Assembly (NCBI RefSeq): GCF_000931935.2
Contig: NZ_AZAC01000003.1
Span: 62,001 to 126,000, forward strand
Origin: Dethiosulfatarculus sandiegensis
GTDB lineage: Bacteria; Desulfobacterota; Desulfarculia; Desulfarculales; Desulfarculaceae
Direction of reading: 5' to 3'
DNA: 64,000 nt
Shown: one piece after another, positions 45,918-55,814 of the stretch
Position numbering within the stretch: the stretch's first letter is position 1
Layout of the letters: each line of letters starts with the position of its first letter
Position numbers and translations under genes: made by a program
Notes under the pieces: generated by a model
What the model saw: only the letters and a program-made list of their open reading frames with translations
What the model was told of the DNA's origin: nothing
The model's database searches: none

Positions 45918-47894
45918 TTAGCCAACTAGGGCAAAGCTGCGTTCCGGCAGCTGATCAAGCAGCCTTTCTGAAACAGAGCCGAAGATCCTTCTGCGGACCC
46001 GGGCAAGGCCGCCGCGCCTGCCCAGAATCAGGCTGCCGTAGTCTCCTTTTCTTACTTCGCCAAGCAGGGTTTCGGCTACGTTCAATTCTTTGCCGGGCTT
46101 TATGACCTTAAGGCTGGTGGAGGGGTCCATTTCAAAATTTTTAATTATTTTTTGCCACCTCTCAATGGCTGTGCCTGTAGAGTCGGTAACATGGACAAAG
46201 CTGAAATCAACATCAGACCGGCCGTGAAAGGCATGCAGGGCCGCTCTGATCTGCATCAGGGTGAATGGCGAAAGATCACAGGGAATTAATACCTTGTTCA
46301 GGTTTGGATGGGTTCCGCTCCTGCTGACCACAATATCCGGAGGAGCTTTTAAGACCAGGTTTTTTTTCCACTCAGAGGTTTCGTCATGGACAATGGCGAC
46401 AATCCCGAAATTATCTTCTAAATGTTCCATAACCAAATCAACAGGGTTTTGCACGTTGTCAATGAAGAATCTCTCTGTTTTGTCTCTTCTTAAGTGGGTT
46501 TTGTTGTATTTCTCTGCCCAGGTTATGAACTTTTTAGCCGCCTCGAAAAAACTTTTATCCTCGCCTGTTTTTATAAACAGCAAACGATCCTGTATGTCAG
46601 TGTGAATCGGAATTCTGTGCAACATATGCTGTCGTGTTACTTCAAGGTCTGCCCTGGATGAGAGCACTACCAAAGTTCTGTAACCATGCCTTGAGGTAAA
46701 GCGGGTTTCCAGATGGATTCTGTCCCGTAGGACCTCGGGCCAGCGTTCACAGACCACACTTTCTCCAAGGACAACGCTTTGAAAACAGGTGTTGCAGCTT
46801 TTACAGCCAATAATTTGGCCTCCATCTTTTGCCTTTTTTATCCAGTTGATGTCGGCCAGAAGGGGCCTTCCCAAACCGATAAAATCGGCTTCTTTATTTT
46901 TCAGGATTTTTTCAGCCAGCTTGGGAGATACGACTCTACCGGAGATGACAACCGGAATATTCACATGCCGCTTCAGCTCCTTGGTCAATTCGGTGAGATA
47001 GCCGGGCCTGGTCAGTTGTTTGGCAATCTCCGGTTTGAATATGGACTGATAAGTGCCTATTGTTGCGGAGAGATAGGCCACCCCCTTTTGCTCAAGCTTT
47101 TGGGCGAATTTAATGGACTCTGAGGTGGAAATGCCGTTTACCGCTATTTCATCCAAGAGCAGGCGAAAGCCTATGGGAATATTTTCCGGCAGCCTGGTTT
47201 TTATATGATCAATAACCTTTAGAGGGAAAAGCATGCGATCATCGGCTAATCCCCCCCAGGGCGGCCGCCTCCGGTTGGTTCTGGCGGACAGGAATTGGGT
47301 TATCAAATACCCTGAAGCACCATGCAATTCGATCATATCCGCGCCGGCTTTGACTGCCCTGACAGCTGCGTCCCCAAATGCGTTTATGGTGTCATAAATG
47401 TCATCTTCAGTCATCTGGTTAGTCCAGCCGGCGGTCATTTTAGCGACATGCGCTGTTAAGCCGAACCGCTTTACAAAAGGAAAGCTCTCCATGAAGTTTT
47501 TGAGTGCGGAGATGCTTTTGGTTGCTTCTACGACATCCAGGGCTGAGGGAAGTAATGGCTTGTTTGTGACGGCATAGCGGCCGGCATGATTTAATTGCAC
47601 ACAGGCAACGGCGTTGTTTTCCCTGATAACCTCTATAAGGCGTTTTACCTGCTGGATGTGCTTGTCCTCATCCAAGAGCAGGCAGCGTTCAGAGGTGCGG
47701 CCGTTTTCGGCTATTGCCACGTTCGGTATGGTTACAACAGAAGCGCCCGATTTGGCCAGGTTCCTGTAATGCTCAAGCATTAAAGGACCAACCCTGGCAT
47801 CGGGCAAGGCATAGCCGGTGAAAACAGGAAGGGCAACTATTTTATTCTTCAGGGTAACACCCTGAATTCTTGCCGGTTTGAACACATCCTGCAA
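45918..47894 (-). CDS. OYE-family iron-sulfur flavoenzyme fused to universal-stress-protein-like domains
   Basis: 658 residues from a TTG codon at 47894 with GAGGT seven bases upstream; an earlier TTG (47999) would add 35 residues of non-protein-like text. Residues 1-355 are an FMN-binding OYE barrel (LQDVFKPARIQGVTLKNKIV, VACVQLNHAGRY, ELHGASGYLITQFLSARTNR, FIGLGRPLLAD). The second catalytic His of the HxxH pair is Ser194. A [4Fe-4S] motif as in 2,4-dienoyl-CoA reductases is C364-x2-C367-x2-C370-x11-C382, one residue shorter than usual. Instead of the FAD/NADPH domain, the remaining ~270 residues are two USP-like domains; the last has VLIPCDLSPF and GRRGGLARVRRRIFGS. Confidence 0.88.
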   Translation of the reverse strand: MQDVFKPARIQGVTLKNKIVALPVFTGYALPDARVGPLMLEHYRNLAKSGASVVTIPNVAIAENGRTSERCLLLDEDKHIQQVKRLIEVIRENNAVACVQLNHAGRYAVTNKPLLPSALDVVEATKSISALKNFMESFPFVKRFGLTAHVAKMTAGWTNQMTEDDIYDTINAFGDAAVRAVKAGADMIELHGASGYLITQFLSARTNRRRPPWGGLADDRMLFPLKVIDHIKTRLPENIPIGFRLLLDEIAVNGISTSESIKFAQKLEQKGVAYLSATIGTYQSIFKPEIAKQLTRPGYLTELTKELKRHVNIPVVISGRVVSPKLAEKILKNKEADFIGLGRPLLADINWIKKAKDGGQIIGCKSCNTCFQSVVLGESVVCERWPEVLRDRIHLETRFTSRHGYRTLVVLSSRADLEVTRQHMLHRIPIHTDIQDRLLFIKTGEDKSFFEAAKKFITWAEKYNKTHLRRDKTERFFIDNVQNPVDLVMEHLEDNFGIVAIVHDETSEWKKNLVLKAPPDIVVSRSGTHPNLNKVLIPCDLSPFTLMQIRAALHAFHGRSDVDFSFVHVTDSTGTAIERWQKIIKNFEMDPSTSLKVIKPGKELNVAETLLGEVRKGDYGSLILGRRGGLARVRRRIFGSVSERLLDQLPERSFALVG

Positions 47895-48188
47895 AGGTGG
47901 AACCTCGCCTGACAAAACCAAATTACAGGTATTGTAGATGAAAAATGAACTGCTATAAGAACCGGGAAAATTTGCGACTCTATAAGTAGTACCACACAAA
48001 CCAACCCAAGAGTTGTGAAACCTGCGTGTTGTGGGCTAGCGAATTTATAAATTAAAGTAATCAAGTTTTCGCTTCAGGAAATACCTGCTTGTTATGGTTA
48101 ATTTTTGCATTGAAAAAGAGGAAAAAGCCGGCGGTATTACAACCAGGTGGAAGTTTAATTAGGAGGAAACGTCTTTCACCGGTTTGGT

Positions 48189-50435
48189 TTAGTCGCCATC
48201 CAGAGCTTCGCGCACCTTTCTGCCGAGTATTTTTCCGGAAAAAGGTTTTTGAATAAAGTTAACGCCTTTTTCCAAAACGCCATGATGGGCAATAACGTTG
48301 GCCGTGTAGCCGGACATAAAAAGGAGCTTGAGATCTGGTTTAATGGATATGATTTTTTTGGATAAATCCAGTCCGTTCATCTCCGGCATGACGACGTCTG
48401 TCATGAGTAGATGAATTTTGCCTGAATATTCAAGGGCATATTGGATGGCCTTAACCGGTGTGTTGGCGGCCAACACTTTATAGCCCGACATCTCAAGGAT
48501 GGTTTTAGTCATCTTCAGAATAGACGGCTCATCTTCCACCAAAAGGATCGTCTCGCGGCCCTGCCCGGCAACCGGCTTGTGGCTCCTTTTTGGAGTTGGC
48601 TCCACCCCCTGACTCTGATGCCTGGGTAGGTAGATTTTGAAACTCGTGCCGCGCCCAGGCTCACTGGATACATTCACAAAACCGTTATTTTGTTTGACCA
48701 CTCCGTAAACCGTGGCCAGGCCCAGACCCGTGCCTTTGCCGGATTCCTTGGTGGTGAAAAAAGGATCAAAGATATTGCTCAGGGTTTCGCTACACATGCC
48801 GCGGCCATTGTCACTGACCGCCAGCATTACATATTCACCAGGTTTAACCGCCAGGTTTTCGTTGCAATAGGCCGCCTCGAATTCAATGGTATCTGTCTCT
48901 ATGGTTACTCGTCCCACGTCTTTAATTGCGTCCCTTGCGTTAACGCAAAGGTTGGCCAGAATGTGGTCGATCTGGCTGGGATCCATTTGAACCGGCCAAA
49001 GGTCTTTACCCGGCAGCCAGACCAGGTCGATATCCTCTCCGATAAGGCGCTTAAGCATGGCGATCATCCCTTCAACAACGCTGTTTAGATCCAGCACCTT
49101 GGGGGAGATGGTTTGCTTGCGGGCATAGGCCAGGAGTTGCCGAGTGAGATCAGCGGATCTGAGCGCCGCTTTGTGGATTTCCCGCAGATTGTCCGCCAAC
49201 CGCCCTTGCGGATCCACTTTCTTTAAGAGTATTTCATTATTTCCGATGATAATGCTCAGCATATTATTGAAATCATGCGCTATACCACCTGCCAGCCTGC
49301 CAACTGACTGCATTTTGCTGGCCTGGTGGAGTTCGGCCTCCAAGCGTTTTTGTTCGCTTAGGTCAAGGCACACACCTAAAAAGCCGTATATTTTCCCGTT
49401 TTCGTCAAAAAGCGGGTAAGTGCTTAAAAGGGCGGGGAACTCTTCGCCGTTTTTTCTGATCATTTGAGTTTCCCCAGAGAAACCTGCCTGCCCTTGCCTC
49501 ATTTGGCTATTCATTTCAGAAATTTTGGGCGCATCCTCTTGGATGTGAAGAAGTGATACCGGTTTGCCGATTAACTCCGCAATTTTGTAACCGAAGATGG
49601 TTTCGGTCCCCGGACTGGCCTCCAAAACAGTCGGTTCGGGACTAAAGGCATCCACAATAATAAAAGACACATTGTGGGCCGCCTGGAATATGGCGCGCAG
49701 TCTTCCTTCGCTTTTCCTCAGGCGGGCCTCAGAGTGCCTACGCTCTTTTATTTCCTTTTCCAAGTGGAATTTGGCGTAGCTGACTTCTGATATGTAGGCA
49801 GTTAATTTGACCAGAAACTGCATCAAATGATCAATGCGTTCCCTTTTGTACCTTGGTACACGTCGAAAAGCGTCCAGATAGGCCTTTTTATCGAAATTGT
49901 ATTCTTCTGCCTGCTTCAGGAATCTTTCTTCATCTATCTGGTCATCATCATAAAGGAACTGGCCTGTATAGATATTGCCTAGATGCTTTCCTCCAATGTA
50001 AAGCGGGGTGGCAACATCCCAAAGACCGTTTTTACATTGGTAGCTGATATATTCGCCGGGTTTAAGGTTGTTGACCAGAAAGAGGTCGCTTTCAGTGCAG
50101 TTTTTAGCGGTGTGGGGGTTAACTCTGTGGAATTTGGTGCAGATGTCCTGCCAGCCGGTTGATTCGATAATGTTGCCGTCAAGATCAAGAATAGCCGTGA
50201 CCATGCCGGTTAACTGGAAAAAGTCGTCCATTATCGACTGGAGCCTGTCTACATCGATGATGGAGCCAAGATTACCGGCTTCTGTCAGGGGGGGTGCGGC
50301 CTCTTCTGGTGATGGACTTTCCGGGGGATGAAAGTTTGTAACCGTTTTGGTTGATTCTCTCAGCCAAATGCGTTTTTCCTCTTCCAGGTCTTTAACCCGT
50401 TGCCGTAACTCCTCATAAGTCGGTTTCCGGATCAT
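48189..50435 (-). CDS. Hybrid sensor histidine kinase with PocR domain, PAS, kinase and receiver
   Basis: 748 residues, AAGGA six bases before the ATG. No membrane segment, so cytoplasmic. An N-terminal coiled coil leads to a PocR ligand-binding domain (about 60-225; [49 protein letters not shown]). Then PAS/PAC (about 245-370), HisKA ([20 protein letters not shown]), HATPase ([30 protein letters not shown]) and a C-terminal receiver ([23 protein letters not shown]). PocR domains sense propanediol-like or hydrocarbon derivatives in known cases; the ligand here is unknown. No partner gene is adjacent. Confidence 0.94.
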   Translation of the reverse strand: MIRKPTYEELRQRVKDLEEEKRIWLRESTKTVTNFHPPESPSPEEAAPPLTEAGNLGSIIDVDRLQSIMDDFFQLTGMVTAILDLDGNIIESTGWQDICTKFHRVNPHTAKNCTESDLFLVNNLKPGEYISYQCKNGLWDVATPLYIGGKHLGNIYTGQFLYDDDQIDEERFLKQAEEYNFDKKAYLDAFRRVPRYKRERIDHLMQFLVKLTAYISEVSYAKFHLEKEIKERRHSEARLRKSEGRLRAIFQAAHNVSFIIVDAFSPEPTVLEASPGTETIFGYKIAELIGKPVSLLHIQEDAPKISEMNSQMRQGQAGFSGETQMIRKNGEEFPALLSTYPLFDENGKIYGFLGVCLDLSEQKRLEAELHQASKMQSVGRLAGGIAHDFNNMLSIIIGNNEILLKKVDPQGRLADNLREIHKAALRSADLTRQLLAYARKQTISPKVLDLNSVVEGMIAMLKRLIGEDIDLVWLPGKDLWPVQMDPSQIDHILANLCVNARDAIKDVGRVTIETDTIEFEAAYCNENLAVKPGEYVMLAVSDNGRGMCSETLSNIFDPFFTTKESGKGTGLGLATVYGVVKQNNGFVNVSSEPGRGTSFKIYLPRHQSQGVEPTPKRSHKPVAGQGRETILLVEDEPSILKMTKTILEMSGYKVLAANTPVKAIQYALEYSGKIHLLMTDVVMPEMNGLDLSKKIISIKPDLKLLFMSGYTANVIAHHGVLEKGVNFIQKPFSGKILGRKVREALDGD

Positions 50436-50700
50436 GCTTGTTCCTTGTCGATAGGCGTTGACGGCGATTTTTTACTGTTCGCCACGTCTTACACGGTTTG
50501 AAGATATTTAGTGATTCTGAAGACCAACTGCGAACTGCCGACGGGTATTAAAAATTTTTAGGCATGGCCTGGTTAGCTGAAAGACGTGTTTTTATCAATG
50601 AGCACAATATATTATACTATAATGGTTTGGTAGTATTTGTCAAATTAAATCAGTTAGTTCAGAGCCTTGGCTGCAGTGAGTCCGGGTAAACTTAACCCAA

Positions 50701-51156
50701 TCAGTATGTTTGATTTTTTAAAATTACTGTTAAGTCCGGCCAAAATATTTTCTGGCTCAGTATCTCAAAGCCAAGTACATTGCGTTTTACACGCTCCTTT
50801 TTTATCCCTCCCAATCTTTCATAGAAACGAATTGCTTTCTTATTGCTGTTGAAAGCCCAAAGACTTGCAGTTGTATGCCCTTTTTTGAGCAGCTCTTTTG
50901 TTGCCGCCTGTATTAAAGCCGTGCCTATGTGTTGGGATCTGTAGGGGTGCCGGACATGTAGGTTGTCGATCAAAGGAGTTGGCCTGCACAAGATCGCCAC
51001 AAATCCAATCAGGGATTGTTCTTGAGCAACCAATACAACGTCGTGGTTTGTGATCTCTTTTGTTTGCCAGTGTTCTTGAAAAAAATTGGCCAACCCGGCG
51101 CCGCAGGAATTCAGCCGGCAGGTCATCCTTATATGAATCTCTTCAACTTTCTGCAT
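50701..51156 (-). CDS. GNAT-family N-acetyltransferase
   Basis: 151 residues. The acetyl-CoA-binding motif is VRHPYRSQHIGTALIQAATK (R/QxxGxG/A variant) with later ASLWAFNSNKKAIRFYERLG, typical GNAT. The start ATG is followed by KVEEIHIRMTCR. Substrate unknown; stands alone. The 265 bases before the next gene are AT-rich without a recognisable gene. Confidence 0.88.
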   Translation of the reverse strand: MQKVEEIHIRMTCRLNSCGAGLANFFQEHWQTKEITNHDVVLVAQEQSLIGFVAILCRPTPLIDNLHVRHPYRSQHIGTALIQAATKELLKKGHTTASLWAFNSNKKAIRFYERLGGIKKERVKRNVLGFEILSQKIFWPDLTVILKNQTY

Positions 51157-51457
51157 GGATAAGAGCTATTTCGTTCAGGTCAAAATTGGTTGCCGGTCTT
51201 ATTACCATTTTTGTTTCTTTAAAAGTAGTTGGCTAAGAGATAAGATGAATTGATTGAGAAAAATAAAGGCTATTTATTCGCCAGTTAATGATTGGTGAGT
51301 AAAATTAGTAAGCAGAATTTGTTTAAGTGGTTGTAAAAAATGTTTACTGAACAAATTAAAATTACTAAATAATTTGTGGAAATCTTATCTATTTACAGGC
51401 ATTTGAACACGCATAATTTTTTATGGCTTTTGTGAAAATATATTTAAAATGGAAGGG
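51157..51457. other. AT-rich intergenic region
   Basis: 301 bases of low GC between the GNAT gene and the small ORF. No promoter, RNA gene or gene remnant can be assigned with confidence. Confidence 0.5.
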
Positions 51458-51658
51458 CTAAACTCTTTGCCTCAAATATTCCGTCATCCTTTCATCTGAA
51501 ATGGCAACTTTAAGGGGAACCATTTTTCCGTTCAGAAAAACGCTTGTATGGCCTTTGATTATATAATTTTCAGCTTCTTTTGATTCGTTCGTGTAAATAC
51601 TTGTTTTTATGAGATTTTTGAAAAGTTTCTCCATGTTTTGGGCCACGCCTATGGCCAT
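51458..51658 (-). CDS. Small ORF, possibly a thioredoxin-fold remnant
   Basis: 66 residues with AAGGGG seven bases upstream of the ATG, which argues for translation. The C-terminal half (IIKGHTSVFLNGKMVPLKVA, then YLRQ) resembles the end of small thioredoxin-fold proteins (strand followed by NGxxVP and a final helix). The CxxC half is absent, so it may be a truncated gene. Not otherwise recognised. Confidence 0.45.
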   Translation of the reverse strand: MAIGVAQNMEKLFKNLIKTSIYTNESKEAENYIIKGHTSVFLNGKMVPLKVAISDERMTEYLRQRV

Positions 51659-51897
51659 TTCACAGCCCCTTCAAGTAGGGCTCAGGCTATGAAACACTAC
51701 GAGATCCAGCATCTTGTCTCCACCTATAAATAACTGTCCAGCTAGTTAATCCTACTCTACTTTTCGTGTGATCTCAAAAAATCTTTATATTTGGCCTGTC
51801 AGGTTATTTAAAAGACTGCGTAATTTCTAAAGCGCAATTAATTCGGTATTCATTTCCGGGCTTGTCAGAGAAAGCCTTTATACATGAAAGGGTATTA

Positions 51898-53109
51898 TCA
51901 AAGGTGAGAGCAGGTGTTCTTGGGATAGATCTTCGCTGAAAATGCCTTTTTTCCAGGGCTGCATTTCGTTTCTATACCATATTGACACATGCCGGTGATG
52001 ATTTTGCCCACTTTGCTTGCCAACCTGGGCCAGGCTATTGTTTCCTTGGCCATTTTAAGGGCATTGGCAGCCAATTTTTCATATAATTTTGGGCTGCTGA
52101 TTATTTGGCATACGGCATCTGCAAAGGAACGGGGATTTACTCGTGTGCTGATAAGGCCGGTAAATCCATCTGCCACCTGTTCGGTCAATCCGCCCACCGG
52201 TGTTGCCACCACCGGCAGACCCTTGGCATAGGCCAGGGGAATGACGCCGGATTGGCTTGACTCAACATATGGAGTCACCAAGAGGTCTGCCTTTGCAAAG
52301 ATGGAATTTACTTCATTTTCAGGCACCCAGTGGTTTTTGAGCAAAACACCCAACTCTCTAAGCCTGTCGGTGTTTATGGGCAAGTTGCCCTTGCCGATAA
52401 TATGCAGCCTGGCCTCTGGGAACCTCTTTTTAATCAGCTCATAGGCACTGATTAAAAGATCAAGCCCCTTATAGGGCAAAATGCGTCCAAAGAATAAGAT
52501 ATTGAAAGGTCCCTTGGGATAAGGATGGGATCTTATCAGGTCCCCTCCATGACTGAATGGTCCGTGAGGCACAATATTGGTCTGCTCACTGGGGTAACCA
52601 TATATGTCGGTGAGTTGTTTTTTTACATGTGAGGTAAGGGTGATTATGGACTGGGCCTGGCTGATTTCCTTGGTCAACAGCATTTGCCTGATTCTGGATC
52701 GCTCACCGGGATGGAATATTGCATCATGCAAGGTCAGTAAATAGCCTGCTCCGGCCTCATGTATCACATCAAGCATGCTTAAGTTCCACAGATGGGTCAT
52801 GGTGCAGTAAACCACATCTATTTTATGCTGCTCTAAATAGTTTTTCATTTGATTGCGCAGGGAAGGCAGTCTACGGGTTGCCCAAAGGCATGAGGCGATT
52901 CCATGATATGTATCCACCTGGAATCCGGGTAGGCCCAACTTCATGCTGCGGTCAAAACACTCCGATTGCCGGGAAAGCGAAAGGTGAACTTCGATTTCCT
53001 TCCTACCGGCCAAGGCAGCTGCAAGTTCATGTGTATAGTTGGGGCCTCCGCCACGACGTCCCCAATGCCACAAAAGAACCTTAACGGGGTTTTGAGGTTT
53101 GGCAGACAA
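51898..53109 (-). CDS. Glycosyltransferase family 4
   Basis: 403 residues from TTG 53109 (AAGGA about ten bases upstream). The C-terminal Rossmann domain has FNILFFGRILPYKGLDLLIS and the donor-site EX7E-like pattern ESSQSGVIPLAYAKGLPVVA, standard GT4. The acceptor half begins VKVLLWHWGRRGGGPNYTHE. Last gene of the operon; likely adds a sugar to a surface polysaccharide or LPS core. Confidence 0.93.
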   Translation of the reverse strand: MSAKPQNPVKVLLWHWGRRGGGPNYTHELAAALAGRKEIEVHLSLSRQSECFDRSMKLGLPGFQVDTYHGIASCLWATRRLPSLRNQMKNYLEQHKIDVVYCTMTHLWNLSMLDVIHEAGAGYLLTLHDAIFHPGERSRIRQMLLTKEISQAQSIITLTSHVKKQLTDIYGYPSEQTNIVPHGPFSHGGDLIRSHPYPKGPFNILFFGRILPYKGLDLLISAYELIKKRFPEARLHIIGKGNLPINTDRLRELGVLLKNHWVPENEVNSIFAKADLLVTPYVESSQSGVIPLAYAKGLPVVATPVGGLTEQVADGFTGLISTRVNPRSFADAVCQIISSPKLYEKLAANALKMAKETIAWPRLASKVGKIITGMCQYGIETKCSPGKKAFSAKIYPKNTCSHL

Positions 53110-53167
53110 ATAGAAATTATTCCTTTCACATGGTCATGCAAAAGGTATATTGCCCTAAAAAAAATGT

Positions 53168-54121
53168 TTAATGCAAGGTTTTTTGTGTCGAACATTTTTT
53201 ATAGTTACAATAAACTTGAACAATTCCTAAAAAATCAGGCCATCTTCCTTTCATAATCGCGCTTACCATGCGCAGGATGCTTCCGCAAAAAATAGGTAAA
53301 AAGGGCCAGGGAGCATGGGCAATGAAAAAACGCCTGCTGGATTGGGTAAAGAAAAGGGCCCATTTCCGGCCCTGACCTTGCATACTGGCATTGCCCCGGT
53401 GAAAGATCCTGGAATCCTCAGCCACAGCCAATCCCCAGCCCGCTTTTTTTAGCCTTTGGCAAAGGTCCGCGTCTTCCCAATACAAAAAAAAGCCGGGGTC
53501 GAATAACCCGACTTTCCTCAAGGCTTCTGCCTTTAAGAGTAAACTGGCCCCGATCAGGTAATCCAATTTTGTATCAGCCGTTCTATCCTTGATATGCCAT
53601 GAACGCCCCCAGATCAGGCTTATCCGGCCCCCTCCCCAGGCCTGCACCGCATGAGGCTGTTTGGCATCCAGCACCTGCGAGCCGATTGCCCCCAGCCCCG
53701 GTTTTTCCCTGGCCAGGTTGACCATTGCCTTAAGGGCGTTTGTGTCTGCCGTGGCGTCATTATTCAACAGCCAGATAAAATCAGCACCCTCTTTAAGAGC
53801 CTTTTGCATTCCCAAATTGCAGCCACCGCCAAAGCCCAGGTTTTTGTTACTCTTCAGAATTTCTTGCTCAGGGAAGCGATTCTGCAGCTCCAGGCAGGAA
53901 TCGTCAGTGGAACCGTTGTCCACTAATAATATTTTGAAGTTTGAATAGTTAAGTTTTTTAAGGCTGTTGAGGCACTCAGCAGTCAATTGCCACTGGTTCC
54001 AGTTAAGGATGATGATATGGACCATGGGTAAAGAGGCGGACAACGAAGCTGCTATGTTTGAAGGCTCCCTGGTTTTGGGGTCGTGCACCTCCTTTATTCT
54101 TTCCTTTTCACCATGAATCAT
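53168..54121 (-). CDS. Glycosyltransferase family 2
   Basis: 317 residues from ATG 54121 (AAGGGA seven bases upstream), which overlaps the previous gene's stop as ATGA. The GT-A core shows MVHIIILNWNQWQLTAECLN, LVDNGSTDDSC, FIWLLNNDATAD and FLYWEDADLCQRLKKAGWGL. Probably rhamnosyl/glycan-chain type. Confidence 0.93.
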   Translation of the reverse strand: MIHGEKERIKEVHDPKTREPSNIAASLSASLPMVHIIILNWNQWQLTAECLNSLKKLNYSNFKILLVDNGSTDDSCLELQNRFPEQEILKSNKNLGFGGGCNLGMQKALKEGADFIWLLNNDATADTNALKAMVNLAREKPGLGAIGSQVLDAKQPHAVQAWGGGRISLIWGRSWHIKDRTADTKLDYLIGASLLLKAEALRKVGLFDPGFFLYWEDADLCQRLKKAGWGLAVAEDSRIFHRGNASMQGQGRKWALFFTQSSRRFFIAHAPWPFLPIFCGSILRMVSAIMKGRWPDFLGIVQVYCNYKKCSTQKTLH

Positions 54122-55059
54122 TGAGAATCCCTTTTCCTGCCTGGTTTGAATTTGTGCAGCAAACGGCGCAAACGATAGACCAAGGCGGCCAGGATGTGCT
54201 TCCAAGCCAGGTGCCGGCCGAGCATTTTGCGTAAGGCAATCTTGCTGTGGGGCACCTTGGTTGCCCCGGCGGGCAAGGCGCTTAAATAATTCAAAGGCGG
54301 TTTAGGGTCCAGACGGTCCCAATGTATCAGGCCCCTTAGCAAAGAATCCCAAGCCATTACCAGGGCCAGGGCATGAGACACGTCACCGTCTGTCTGGGGT
54401 TCACTTCGCAGGGCAAGTTGTTCATGGGCCCGGGCAATGTATTCGGAAAATTCAAAGGCGGCCGGATCTTGGGGATAGGTGTCGTTTAGCGCGTAACTGA
54501 TTTGCTTTGCCATGAACTCTTGCAGGTTTTCATAGTTGGGGTGATGTATGTGCAGGCAGTTTGGCGGGGTGAGTTTCATGAGGCGGTCGGGTCCGGTGAT
54601 CACTTCCGGGAGTTGATGGTTGGAATCATGCCACTTGACTGAACCGTTGCGGAAAAGCCGAATCTGGTGATCCGGATAGCGTCCTCCGCCCATCAGGGGG
54701 ACGCCTGCCAGGTAATTGAACCTGGGGAAGGCAAAAGCGTCAAAGTTGTCCCCATGTTGTTTGATAAGCGATTTTATATTTTGGGCGGCGTCCAGGGCAA
54801 GGTATTCGTCTGAGTCCAGCACCAGGGCCCATTGATGGTTGAGTTCCTTTAAAAATGTGTTGCGCACTCCGTCGATGCGGGGAGCCGGTTCGGCCTTCAG
54901 TATCCGGTCGGCGTAGTTGGCGGCGATCTTTAAGGTCTCGTCTTCGCTCTGCATATCCACCACAACCAGCTCATCCACCCAGTCAACCGAAGATAGCGCC
55001 TTTTCCAGGGTTGCCTCGGAATTTCTGGTATGAACAATACAGCTGATCTTGCCTGCCAT
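54118..55059 (-). CDS. Glycosyltransferase family 2 (LPS core heptosyl/glucosyl type)
   Basis: 313 residues. ISCIVHTRNSEATLEKALSS, DELVVVDMQSEDETLKIA and WALVLDSDEYLALD give the GT-A motifs. This is the WaaE/KdtX-like subtype with a later HHPNYENLQEF segment and basic C-terminus. GGAG lies seven bases before the ATG; two bases separate it from the preceding gene. Confidence 0.92.
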   Translation of the reverse strand: MAGKISCIVHTRNSEATLEKALSSVDWVDELVVVDMQSEDETLKIAANYADRILKAEPAPRIDGVRNTFLKELNHQWALVLDSDEYLALDAAQNIKSLIKQHGDNFDAFAFPRFNYLAGVPLMGGGRYPDHQIRLFRNGSVKWHDSNHQLPEVITGPDRLMKLTPPNCLHIHHPNYENLQEFMAKQISYALNDTYPQDPAAFEFSEYIARAHEQLALRSEPQTDGDVSHALALVMAWDSLLRGLIHWDRLDPKPPLNYLSALPAGATKVPHSKIALRKMLGRHLAWKHILAALVYRLRRLLHKFKPGRKRDSQ

Positions 55060-55061
55060 TA

Positions 55062-55814
55062 TTATTCTCCATCCACTGTATAGCGCCCTTGCCAGCGCTC
55101 CATAAATAATCTGCGTGATTTTACATCCAGTTGAGAACGTCCCGGCGTGGTGGCCTCAAAATGAAGCGACTCCACCTGGTTGCAGCACGTTATGCGCCAA
55201 CCTTTTTGCCGGGACCTTAAACAGAAATCAATATCTTCAAGGCCAAAGGGATACTCCGTGGAAAGGCCCTTGTTTTCTTCCCAGAGTTTATGCCTTATGA
55301 GCATGCAGGCTCCGGTTACAGCCTGAAATTCTCTGGTGATCCGGGGCATGCATTCGCTGGGCGAGGTGCGGAGAAGGTGATAGGGGCCTTTTTCGCCGGG
55401 GCCGAAGACCACGCCGCAGTGCTGCAGGGTCCCGTCCGGAAAAACCAGCCTGGATCCGCATATGCCCAGATTGGGTGTGGTCTTGAATTCTTGAAGCATA
55501 AATCCCAAGGTCCTTTCATGTAAAAGCACATCATTGTTCAAAAGCAAATAAAAGCGGTTGGGATAGCGCTTGGCAGCCAGGTTGTTGGCCGCGGCAAAAG
55601 AATGATGGGTGTCAAACCGCATTAGTTCCGCGCCAAGGTTGTTTATGCGGCGTTCGACATAGGGCCTTGGTGAGGCGTTATCAACCACCACCACGCAGTG
55701 GTCGGTCTTATCCTCAAGTGTTTGGATAGCCTGGCGTGTTTCCTTGATGCATTGGGCCAAAAGCGCGTCTAAGCCTCTTGAAAGCACGATTACGGTTATA
55801 CCTTTTTGATTCAC
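55062..55814 (-). CDS. Glycosyltransferase family 2
   Basis: 250 residues, GT-A core: ITVIVLSRGLDALLAQCIKE, VVVVDNASPRPYVERRI, FYLLLNNDVLLHE, PFGLEDIDFCLRSRQKGWRI. Overlaps the preceding gene by four bases (start 55814, neighbour stop 55811). Confidence 0.92.
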   Translation of the reverse strand: MNQKGITVIVLSRGLDALLAQCIKETRQAIQTLEDKTDHCVVVVDNASPRPYVERRINNLGAELMRFDTHHSFAAANNLAAKRYPNRFYLLLNNDVLLHERTLGFMLQEFKTTPNLGICGSRLVFPDGTLQHCGVVFGPGEKGPYHLLRTSPSECMPRITREFQAVTGACMLIRHKLWEENKGLSTEYPFGLEDIDFCLRSRQKGWRITCCNQVESLHFEATTPGRSQLDVKSRRLFMERWQGRYTVDGE

